DNA from: Acidobacteriota bacterium
Lineage (GTDB): Bacteria > Acidobacteriota > Terriglobia > Acidiferrales > UBA7541
DNA length: 64,000 nucleotides
Reading direction: 5' to 3'
Assembly: GCA_016201285.1 (NCBI GenBank)
Contig: JACQDE010000087.1
Span: 51,694-115,693, forward strand
Below, one piece after another: positions 53,349 through 61,332 of this stretch. Numbering within the stretch: the stretch's first letter is position 1; each line of letters begins with the position of its first letter. Under the pieces are notes generated by a model, which saw nothing but the letters and a program-made list of their open reading frames with translations, did no database searches and was not told the DNA's origin. The position numbers and the translations under genes were made by a program.

Positions 53349-53789
53349 ATGGCGGAAGAGACGACGCAGAATTATTCGAACCACGTGCGCAAGCTGCCGC
53401 CGGTCTATTTCGCGGCCGCGCTGGTCCTGATCATTAATGTGCTCTGGTCGCTTTACGGGGTCGTGCGGAATCTATCTTACGGGTCTGTACTCCACGTGTT
53501 CTTCGCGGTGTCGCTGGTCGTTCTATTCGTTTTTTCACGCACCTTCGCCCTTACCGTGCAGGACCGCGTCATCCGCCTCGAGGAACGCTTGCGCATGGAG
53601 CGCCTGCTGCCCGCGGACCTGCGCCCGCGCATCGGGGAATTCACGGTGAAGCAGCTCGTCGCCCTGCGTTTCGCCAGCGACGCGGAACTGCCCGCCCTGG
53701 CCCGCGACGTTCTCGATGGGAAACTCTCCGAACCCGACGCCATCAAGCGCGCCGTCAAGGACTGGCGAGCGGACTGGCTCCGCGCGTAG
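53349..53789 (+). CDS. DUF6526-family membrane protein
   Basis: The 146-residue protein starts at the ATG at 53349 behind GGAGGAGG. It has NYSNHVRKLPPVYF, two membrane segments (AAALVLIINVLWSLYGVV; VLHVFFAVSLVVLFVFSRTFAL), then QDRVIRLEERLRMERLLP and LVALRFASDAELPALA, ending AVKDWRADWLRA. This pattern is that of DUF6526, a family whose function is not known to me. Confidence 0.88.
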   Translation: MAEETTQNYSNHVRKLPPVYFAAALVLIINVLWSLYGVVRNLSYGSVLHVFFAVSLVVLFVFSRTFALTVQDRVIRLEERLRMERLLPADLRPRIGEFTVKQLVALRFASDAELPALARDVLDGKLSEPDAIKRAVKDWRADWLRA

Positions 53790-53907
53790 ACGAACCGAGA
53801 AAGAAACGAAGAATAGATGGCCAGTGAACAGCGGTGAGCGAAGAGAGATCCTTCGTCCCTATAAAAGACGGCGGGACTCAGCATGATGACCGCAAGATGC
53901 TGCACTC

Positions 53908-56592
53908 CTATTTCCGGACGTTTCCCTGCTTCACGCCGTCACGCGCTTCAGGCCGGACGGCAATCGTCCGCGTTTCGCTCGCTCCGCCCGCCGTCAGCGT
54001 GACACGGTAAATCCCTGCCGGGACGCGCTCGCGAAAATCCGCCTCACTCAGAGTAAGCTCACCGCGCCGCGGCGCCGCAGCCTTTTCGTCCTTGTCCGGT
54101 TTCAGGTCCCAGTTGACGCGGTGGATTCCCGCCGCTCCCGGCGCCTGGATCGTGCGCACCGGTTTCCCTTCCGCGTCTTCGATCTTCAGCGCCACTTCCC
54201 CGCCGACGTCTTCCTTCAGGGAATACGTGATCATCGTTCCGTACGGCGGGTTTTCCGCTCGGAAGAACATGTCTCCGTTCAACTCCTCGATTGTCGCGCC
54301 GTACGTCTCGCGCAGCTTGAAGAGCGTCGCGGGCTTGACGGCAAACAGGTGCACGGTCTTCGCCAGCGTCGCCTCGGTCATCTCCGAAAACGGCGCAATG
54401 TCCGTCACCCAGATGGCCCGCCCGAAGGTGCCGGCCACCAGGTCAAGCTCCCGCTCCTGGATACGCATGTCGCGCACCGCCACCGTCGGCAAATTGTTTT
54501 GCATCTTCACCCACCGCCCGCCACCGTCAATCGTCACAAACACGCCGAACTCCGTACCCGCATAGAGCACGCGCGCATTGATGGGATCTTCGCGGATCAC
54601 ATACGTCGAACCTTTTTCGGGCAGGTCGCCCGTGATGTTCTGCCAGGTCTTTCCGAAATCGCGCGTCGCGAAGAGATACGGCCGGATGTCCTCACGTGTG
54701 TGGCAATCGTACGCCACGTAAGCCACCGCGGGGCTGAAGCGCGACGCTTCAATCTTGTGTACCACGCAGTACGTCGGCGCACCCGCGGGGAAATTGCCGG
54801 TCACGTCGGTCCACGTGCGCCCGGCGTCGCGCGTGACCCACACCGGCCCGTCATCCGCGCCCGCCCAGAGCATTTGAGGATTTACCGGCGATTCGGCCAC
54901 GGAGAACAGCGCGCCGTAGCTGTGGTAGCCGTCCGTGATGCCCTTCGGAGACTTCTCCTGCTGCCTGGAAAGGTCCGGGCTGATGATTTCCCACGCGCCG
55001 CTTGGGCCGTGGATCCGGAACAGATAGTTGCTGCCGAGATAGACGATGTCCGGATTGTGCCGCGAAAGCGCGAACGCCGGCGACCAGTCGTACCGGATGG
55101 AATGCGTAGCCCCGCGTTTCTTCGCCTCTTCGTTGTCCGGCTGGAGTTCCGTGCGGTCCCACGTGCGCAGGTCCAGCCGCGACGTGTTCCCAAACTCCTG
55201 CACTATGTAAAGAATGTTCGGGTCGCGCGGGTCGGCGGCGATGCCCATGCCGTCGCCGTTCCACCGCAGCTTGATCCAGTCGTGCGCGGTGATGCCTTCC
55301 ATGTCGTAGGTCTGGCTCGGACCGATCCAGTGGCCGGTATCCTGCATCCCGCCGTACACAAAATACGGGTCCTGGTTGTCCACGTTCACTTCGTAGAACT
55401 GCGCGATGGGCAGCACGGCCTGCTGCCAGGTGGCGCAGCGATCGTGCGAGATGCTCACGCCGCCGTCGCCGGAAACGGCGACGAACGACGTATCGTTCGG
55501 GTCGATCCAGATCGAGTGCAGGTCGTCATGTACGTGGCGCATGTTGACCTTCTCGAAGTTTTTCCCGCCGTCGGTCGAACGCCACAGCTCGAAGACCGAC
55601 ATCCATACGGTATTCTCATCGCCGGGGTCCGCATAGATTTCCTGGTAGTAGTAGCTGGTCGTCATCGGGTTCGTGCGCGTCCACGTTTTTCCGCCGTCGG
55701 CGCTGCGGAAGACGCCGCCCTGTTCGCTGGTGCGCTTGCCGCGCGCACCGGGCTCGCCCGTGAGCACCGCGGCGTACACCACCAGCGGATTTTTGCGCGC
55801 GATGCTGATCTGAATTTTTCCCATCGGGTCGGTTGGCAGGCCGTTCGTCAATTTTGTCCACGTCTTCCCGGCGTCGATGGTCTTGTAGATACCGCTGCCC
55901 GGGCCGGACTCAGTCATGTCGCCGTTGCCCCAGCGGACGCGCTGCCACGCCGCGGCGTAGAGCACGTCGGGATTTTTCGGGTCCATCTGCAAGTCAATAA
56001 AGCCGGTGACGTCATCCACGTAGAGCGGGCGCGTCCACGTCTCCCCGCCGTCGGTCGTCTTGTAAATGCCACGCTCGCCGCCGCGGCCCCAGTGGTGCCC
56101 CATCGCCGCAACGTACACGACGCCGGGATTCACCGGATGAATCGAGATGGCGCTGATCTGGCGTGAATCCTCGAGGCCCATGTGCGTCCACGTCTTGGCG
56201 CCGTCGGTGGATTTGTACACGCCATCGCCCCAGGAGTTCGCCCGCGTGCTGGCCGGCTCGCCGGTGCCCAGCCACACGATCTCCTTGTTGGACCGCGCAA
56301 TCGCCACCGCGCCCGTTGAAGCCGAAGCGTACGTATCGAAGACGGGCACGAACGTCGTGCCGCGGTTCGTCGTCTTCCACAGCCCGCCGCCGGCCGTGGT
56401 GACGTAGAGCGTCTTCGGGTCGCTCTCGACGCCCACCACCGTCCACGCGCGCCCCGCCGGCGACGACGGCCCCAGCAGCCGCCAGCGCCACTCGCGCAGC
56501 AGGTTGCTGTTCAAGGACGACGGCGGATTCTGCGCGGCCATCGCGATGCTGAGAAGCAGAACAAGCAGAAGTGCACGGATGGAGAGTCGCAT
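53908..56592 (-). CDS. Secreted BNR/Asp-box repeat protein (sortilin/GH74-like beta-propeller)
   Basis: The 894-residue protein starts at the ATG at 56592, eight bases after GGAGG; the frame opens three codons earlier with GTG. A signal peptide is followed by many Asp-box repeats of the S-x-D-G-G-x-T-W type (STDGAKTWTH, TTDGGETWTR, STDGGKNFEK, TRDAGRTWTD). These build one or two beta-propellers (about 40-720). A C-terminal region of about 150 residues resembles an extracellular beta-sandwich (YSLKEDVGGEVALKIEDAEGKPVRTI). Related proteins are annotated as glycosyl hydrolases, but catalytic residues cannot be identified here; it may bind polysaccharide or protein. Confidence 0.88.
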   Translation of the reverse strand: MRLSIRALLLVLLLSIAMAAQNPPSSLNSNLLREWRWRLLGPSSPAGRAWTVVGVESDPKTLYVTTAGGGLWKTTNRGTTFVPVFDTYASASTGAVAIARSNKEIVWLGTGEPASTRANSWGDGVYKSTDGAKTWTHMGLEDSRQISAISIHPVNPGVVYVAAMGHHWGRGGERGIYKTTDGGETWTRPLYVDDVTGFIDLQMDPKNPDVLYAAAWQRVRWGNGDMTESGPGSGIYKTIDAGKTWTKLTNGLPTDPMGKIQISIARKNPLVVYAAVLTGEPGARGKRTSEQGGVFRSADGGKTWTRTNPMTTSYYYQEIYADPGDENTVWMSVFELWRSTDGGKNFEKVNMRHVHDDLHSIWIDPNDTSFVAVSGDGGVSISHDRCATWQQAVLPIAQFYEVNVDNQDPYFVYGGMQDTGHWIGPSQTYDMEGITAHDWIKLRWNGDGMGIAADPRDPNILYIVQEFGNTSRLDLRTWDRTELQPDNEEAKKRGATHSIRYDWSPAFALSRHNPDIVYLGSNYLFRIHGPSGAWEIISPDLSRQQEKSPKGITDGYHSYGALFSVAESPVNPQMLWAGADDGPVWVTRDAGRTWTDVTGNFPAGAPTYCVVHKIEASRFSPAVAYVAYDCHTREDIRPYLFATRDFGKTWQNITGDLPEKGSTYVIREDPINARVLYAGTEFGVFVTIDGGGRWVKMQNNLPTVAVRDMRIQERELDLVAGTFGRAIWVTDIAPFSEMTEATLAKTVHLFAVKPATLFKLRETYGATIEELNGDMFFRAENPPYGTMITYSLKEDVGGEVALKIEDAEGKPVRTIQAPGAAGIHRVNWDLKPDKDEKAAAPRRGELTLSEADFRERVPAGIYRVTLTAGGASETRTIAVRPEARDGVKQGNVRK

Positions 56593-56709
56593 GGTCAACA
56601 CCTCCGGACAGGCGGGCGCAGATTACCACGAAGGGCAGATTTTGTTGAGGAGAGTACAGGGACGCCCGCCGCGGCGGGCTGCGCCTTTTGCTTCTGATTG
56701 GTTCGTTGA

Positions 56710-57804
56710 TTATGGGCAGGCGCCGCCGGTGACGAACCAGCACTTGGTGTATGGCGACTGCTTGAAGAAATTGAGCAGCAACGTGCCAACTTTTTGCTCA
56801 CCGGATTGCGAAGGATGGGTGCCGTCGCTTTCCATGTCCGCCTGCTGCCACATCAATCCGTCCGAGCGCAAGCTCAGACCGTTGGCCCACAGGTACGGTC
56901 CCCAGGCAATCCACGGTGCTGCACTGTTGTAGTTCAGGTCGCCCGCGCGCGCGTCCACGACTGTGCCGCCGTTGGCCATCTGATCAATCTGCGCCTGCAC
57001 CACCCATTTCACCGCAAAGCCGGATTCGTAGGCGTACGGCTCCGGGTTCAGCGTCGTGGTGGCGTAACCGCCGTAGATGCGGCTTGAGAAAAACACCAGC
57101 CGTACGTTCGGGTAGCGCCCCTTCAGCGTGCGGGCGATATTGCCCATCGCCGTGAGCAGCGACACTGCATCGGACTGCGCGCTGGGCAGCGACACCGTCG
57201 GGGTTGACTGCGCCACCTTCACCCATACCACCTGCACCTGCTGCTCGCTCAGTAGCTGTTGCACGAGGATGGCGCGCACGCGGTCGTAGTTGCTGTCCAC
57301 GGGCGAGTCCCACGCCGTGGCCACTTGCCCGCCCGCCGCGCCGTTGACCAGCGCCAGTGTCGTCTTGTTCACGCCGGCGTCGGCCGCCGCCTGGCCCATG
57401 AACGTCCACGAATTGCACGGCAGCCCGCCGCCCGCCGAGCAGAATTCCTGCGTGGTGTTGGACATGCCGATACTCAGCAGCACGATTTTCCCTGTCGGGC
57501 TGGGGTTGCCGCTGGTGTCGAGCGACTGCACCGCATTCGCGCGCGCGAGCCCAGCACTGTTGTGCGCCGCGGGCACGGCGTTGCTGCCGTTCGGATAGAG
57601 TCCGCCAGTGAAGCCGAGGTATGTGCCCGCGCCGAGGTCATTGATGGGCTGCGCGGAAAAGGGTCCGCCGCCGGGCGGTGGAGGGGGCGGCGGTGGTGGC
57701 GCACTGGTGATGCCGCCACCACAACCGGCGCAAAGCAGCGCCAGCAGCGCAATCCACTGGACCGCCTGATGAAATCTGCTGCTTCCACCGGCCATGATCG
57801 CCAT
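56710..57804 (-). CDS. Lipoprotein with SGNH-hydrolase-like domain
   Basis: With the ATG at 57804 the protein has 364 residues; an ATG three codons later is also possible. It has a lipobox (LLALLCAGC) and a nine-proline linker. The SGNH-like domain shows ILLSIGMSNTTQEF-type block I (VLLSIGMSNTTQEF, candidate nucleophile Ser), VNGAAGGQVATAW (block II-like), a conserved Asn region, and ESDGTHPSQSGEQKV with the DxxH of block V. It probably acts as a cell-surface esterase, possibly on acetylated polysaccharides. The identification rests on motif shape alone. Confidence 0.75.
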   Translation of the reverse strand: MAIMAGGSSRFHQAVQWIALLALLCAGCGGGITSAPPPPPPPPPGGGPFSAQPINDLGAGTYLGFTGGLYPNGSNAVPAAHNSAGLARANAVQSLDTSGNPSPTGKIVLLSIGMSNTTQEFCSAGGGLPCNSWTFMGQAAADAGVNKTTLALVNGAAGGQVATAWDSPVDSNYDRVRAILVQQLLSEQQVQVVWVKVAQSTPTVSLPSAQSDAVSLLTAMGNIARTLKGRYPNVRLVFFSSRIYGGYATTTLNPEPYAYESGFAVKWVVQAQIDQMANGGTVVDARAGDLNYNSAAPWIAWGPYLWANGLSLRSDGLMWQQADMESDGTHPSQSGEQKVGTLLLNFFKQSPYTKCWFVTGGACP

Positions 57805-58049
57805 ATACTGTAAACCCAAGAGGCGCTGTTGAGTTGCAGATATCCTGTCGCTCGTGTTCCAGTGCTCTCGGTAGTACTCCTAGAACCTTCCACTACGATT
57901 TCTGCGCCGGTGTGCCTGATTTTCCTTGATACCGCTCCGAGCCAGAGCTATTCTGCTAAAGATTCTCCTCGCTGTCCGGCACGCCTCGGGAGGCGTCCCC
58001 CTCCAAATGGGCAGCGGCACAATTCTCTTCAGGGGTTCCGGGAGTCACG

Positions 58050-58937
58050 ATGCGTGCGCGCCTATTTGCTCTCGTATTGCTGACCATGCTCTCCGCAAGC
58101 CACACTCCCGCCCAGGAGTGCTCTGTCTATTTCTACGGCGCGGAGAAAACCACGCCCGCGGAATGGCGCGCACTGCTGGCAAAATGGCGCGCCGCGGGCA
58201 TTACCCGCGCCATTGTCAGCCTCGAGTCCGGCCCCGCGCTGTTGCTGGCGGACCCGGCCCAGGCGCAGGTGCTGGCCAGCCGCTTCGCCGAATCACACGC
58301 CGCCGGAGTGCAGGTCGAGGGCCTGATGCTTCAGGATCCCTCCTGGACCTCGCGGCTGCCGGAAGCCCGCCAGCGCGTTCGCGCCGTGGCCGATTTCCTC
58401 CGCCAGCATCCGGGACTTGTGGACCGGTTGCAGATTGACGTGGAACCCTACGCGGCTCGAGAGCGTGTCGTGCCGCGCAAAGCCTGGCGCGCGCTGGCGT
58501 CGCTGCTCACGGACATGCGCGAAGAACTTCTTCGCGCGCAGCCCGGCACGCGCCTGAGCGCTGCACTGCCGTGGTGGGTGGCCCGCGCCATGACACCTCA
58601 CGAATTCTCCGCCGTCAGCGGCGAGCTGGACGACATTGTCCTGATGGCCTACGGCGACCCGGGCGGCCAGCCCGTGGCCGCCGACTCGCAGACCTTCAAG
58701 CGAAAGGTGCTGCCTGCGCTGGAGCTGCTCGGACATCTCCACGCGACGGTGCGCATCGGCGTCGCAAAATACGAGCACGCCTCCTCGGAGGCGATGGCGC
58801 GCCATGCCGCGCAGCTCGACAAACTCCTGAAGCGCCTCGCCACATTCTCCGGCATTGTCTATTTCCACGAGTCCGCGCCTTTCCTTCGCGCTTCGACTGC
58901 CGAAGTGGCTCCGGAACTGACCGCGCCCGCCCCCTGA
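58050..58937 (+). CDS. Secreted TIM-barrel-like protein, unknown substrate
   Basis: The 295-residue protein starts at the ATG at 58050 behind CCGGGAG. After a signal peptide (ending TPAQ) it alternates strands and helices in a barrel-like pattern, with RLQIDVEPYAARER (D and E at a strand end, around 130-135) and ELDDIVLMAYGDPGG later. The DVEP and MAYG motifs recall GH18- and GH25-like barrels in which such acids are catalytic. I cannot name the family with certainty. Confidence 0.65.
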   Translation: MRARLFALVLLTMLSASHTPAQECSVYFYGAEKTTPAEWRALLAKWRAAGITRAIVSLESGPALLLADPAQAQVLASRFAESHAAGVQVEGLMLQDPSWTSRLPEARQRVRAVADFLRQHPGLVDRLQIDVEPYAARERVVPRKAWRALASLLTDMREELLRAQPGTRLSAALPWWVARAMTPHEFSAVSGELDDIVLMAYGDPGGQPVAADSQTFKRKVLPALELLGHLHATVRIGVAKYEHASSEAMARHAAQLDKLLKRLATFSGIVYFHESAPFLRASTAEVAPELTAPAP

Positions 58938-59079
58938 AACATTTGGCTTCCGCGTCAAATGTCCCTATATTCGTCTGTCACCCGCGCGTGGGCCGGCCAT
59001 GCACTTTCCGCCTGCAGACAAACCGCGCGCCGGTTCGCCGCATCCAAGAGCAAAGCAAGCATTGGCTGGAGACACAGGA

Positions 59080-59928
59080 ATGAGACTCGGAAAGAAAATG
59101 TTTGTCCTCCTCGGCGCGACCGCCCTGCTGGCGGCAATTTCGCCGGCGCAGGTGCAGGTAGCGGCCCCGCCGGACCGCAGCCTTGAAAAAGTCAAGATTG
59201 ACGCCAATGGCGCGCCGCCGCCCGTTCCGATCGCGGAAATCATCCGGCAGTTTGCCGCGAAGGAATCGGAATTCCGCATCGCTCGCGGCAACTACACCTA
59301 CACGCAGTTTGTTCGCGTCGAGGAGTTCGACCAGAACGGCGACCCCGGCGGCCAGTTCCAGCGCACCGGCGAAGTGATCTTCACCCCCGAAGGCAAACGC
59401 TTCGAACGCATCACGCGCGAGCCGCCCACCAGCCTGCGCATGCTGACGATGTCGCTCGAAGACTTCAAGGACCTGGAAAACATTCAGCCGTTTGTCCTGA
59501 CCACCGAGGATCTGCCCAAATACGATCTCGAATACCTGGGCCGGCAGCAGATTGACGAGATCGGCGCCTACGTGTTCAGCGTCAAGCCTCGCAAGATCGA
59601 GCCCAACCAGCGCTACTTCCAAGGCACGGTCTGGGTGGACGACCGCGATTTGCAGATTGTGAAGAGTTACGGAAAAGCCGTGCCCGACCTGCAGAAAAAG
59701 GGGCAGGAAAACCTGTTTCCGATGTTTGAAACCTGGCGGGAAAACATTGACGGCAAATACTGGTTTCCGACGCTGACCCGCGCCGACGACGTGCTGCACT
59801 TCCCGACCGGCGACGTCCGCATCAAAATGATCGTGCGCTACGCCAACTACAAGCAGTTCAAGAGCACCATCCGCATCCTGAGCGCCGAGCCGGTGAAGCC
59901 GGAGGCGAAAAAACCGCCCCAGCAGTGA
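59080..59928 (+). CDS. LolA-like/outer-membrane lipoprotein-sorting-type periplasmic protein
   Basis: With the ATG at 59080, behind GGAGACACAGGA, the protein has 282 residues and a signal peptide ending SPAQ. The body has curved-sheet features (YTYTQFVRVEEFDQNG, GEVIFTPEGKRFERI, YVFSVKPRKIEPNQRYFQGTVWVDDRDLQIVKSYG) resembling the LolA/LppX superfamily of hydrophobic-ligand carriers. A Lys/Pro-rich tail ends it. A ligand-shuttling role between membranes is inferred from the fold only. Confidence 0.7.
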   Translation: MRLGKKMFVLLGATALLAAISPAQVQVAAPPDRSLEKVKIDANGAPPPVPIAEIIRQFAAKESEFRIARGNYTYTQFVRVEEFDQNGDPGGQFQRTGEVIFTPEGKRFERITREPPTSLRMLTMSLEDFKDLENIQPFVLTTEDLPKYDLEYLGRQQIDEIGAYVFSVKPRKIEPNQRYFQGTVWVDDRDLQIVKSYGKAVPDLQKKGQENLFPMFETWRENIDGKYWFPTLTRADDVLHFPTGDVRIKMIVRYANYKQFKSTIRILSAEPVKPEAKKPPQQ

Positions 59929-59980
59929 CGCTGGCGCCTCGGACACGGGCGGCGGCGAGGTCAACCGCAGCAGAGCCGAG

Positions 59981-61189
59981 TCATTCTGCCTCGTCCTCGG
60001 CGCTCTTCCCTGCGCGGCGCAGCGTCACCGAATCGCGCGCGACCTGCGTCGCGAACCGCCGCACTTCTGCCACCAGCTCCGCCGGCCATTTCGCCGCTTC
60101 GAGCGCGTGCGCCAGCGCGGCCGTGTCTAACTCGGAGATTTCTTCCCACTTCCCCGCCTTCTTGAGCACGTTTTCGAGCGCCGCCCGCAGCTCCTCGCGC
60201 TTCCCCGGAAATTTCTCCGCTTCTCCCAGGCGGACGTATATCTGTGCGCCGCTACCCTGGATGACGCGCAGGTTCCGTTGCTGCGCGAAGGCGATCACCT
60301 GCTCCTTCAATTGTTCGAGGCGTAGTTCGAGGGTGTGCAATTCGTATTTGGTCTTCGCGTACTCGTCCGCCAGCCGCACGCCGTCGTCAGCCTTGAACTG
60401 CGCCGGCGGCAGCGCCAGCACCGAATCCGGGTGCCGCCAGAGCGGGCAATCCGGCTTGTACTCGCACCAGTCGCACAGCGCGCTCCGTCGCCCTTCAAAT
60501 TGCTTCGTGTGCTCGACGCGGTCGATCAGCTCGATGGTCTGCTGGCGAAGCTCGAGCAACTGTGCGGCGGTCCGCCGCGAGCGGCGCGTCTCTTTGAACG
60601 CCACGTAGTGCCAGATCAGCTCCACGCCGCGCGTGTCCGGCCACTGCCGCTCGATCCCAATCTGGTAGAGCGCCAGTTGCCGGTCGCCGTCGGATTTCTG
60701 CTGCGCCGGCAGGCTGCGGCTGGTCTTGTAGTCGTGGATTTCGATGATGCCATCGTCGCGCCGCGCGATCCGGTCCACGTAGCCCTGCACCTGGTACTTC
60801 CCCTCCCCGTCGAGCGGGAAAATCAAGCGCGCCTCGGTGCCCAGCGTCTGGCTCTGCCGGAATGGCCTGTACTGCTCGTAGTAGTTGCGGATGCACTTCG
60901 CGCCGTAGTCGAAGTAATTCCGCTCGGTCATGCCCGCGCGGACGATTCGCACGTGCGGCCCCCACGCTTTCTTCCAATTCGCCGCGTAAGACTCGAGCAG
61001 TTCGTCCATCGTGTTCAGTTTTTCCAGTTGCAAGTCGTCATAGAGCTTGCGCAAGACCTCGTGGACCAGCCCGCCGAGAAATGCCTCCACGCTCTGCTCC
61101 GCTTTCTTGATTTCATCAATGTAGCGGAACTTGTACTTCAGCGGACAGGTCTCAAAGGTTTCCAGCCGCGAATGGGAATATACGGGCAT
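59981..61189 (-). CDS. PD-(D/E)XK nuclease with iron-sulfur-type cysteines (RecB/Cas4-like)
   Basis: The 402-residue protein begins YSHSRLETFETCPLKYKFRYI, with C15. GGLVHEVLRKLYDDL carries the motif-I His, and the nuclease core is YVDRIARRDDGIIEIHDYKTS (D, E-x-K-like), followed by QLALYQIGI. A cluster CDWCEYKPDCPLW completes the four cysteines of the AddB/Cas4-type Fe-S clasp. The C-terminal 130 residues form a helical extension. Such nucleases process DNA ends in repair. No helicase partner or CRISPR array is nearby, so it acts alone or with genes elsewhere. Confidence 0.9.
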   Translation of the reverse strand: MPVYSHSRLETFETCPLKYKFRYIDEIKKAEQSVEAFLGGLVHEVLRKLYDDLQLEKLNTMDELLESYAANWKKAWGPHVRIVRAGMTERNYFDYGAKCIRNYYEQYRPFRQSQTLGTEARLIFPLDGEGKYQVQGYVDRIARRDDGIIEIHDYKTSRSLPAQQKSDGDRQLALYQIGIERQWPDTRGVELIWHYVAFKETRRSRRTAAQLLELRQQTIELIDRVEHTKQFEGRRSALCDWCEYKPDCPLWRHPDSVLALPPAQFKADDGVRLADEYAKTKYELHTLELRLEQLKEQVIAFAQQRNLRVIQGSGAQIYVRLGEAEKFPGKREELRAALENVLKKAGKWEEISELDTAALAHALEAAKWPAELVAEVRRFATQVARDSVTLRRAGKSAEDEAE

Positions 61190-61332
61190 GCGGGTAAACT
61201 CGGAGGGCAGCCGCGCCCCTCGCTAGGGTATAGCGCAGAGAGCCGCTCTTCGCAAGCCATCCTGAAAGAGAAGCACCAAGCGTTCCCCTCCAGAGTTAGA
61301 ATTCGATTGCGGCACTGTCCTGAAATGATGCG

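Noticed and set aside
59981..61189. Cas4 as part of a CRISPR system
   Set aside because: The PD-(D/E)XK protein has Cas4/AddB-like cysteines, but there is no repeat array or other cas gene in the window and it has a long C-terminal extension.
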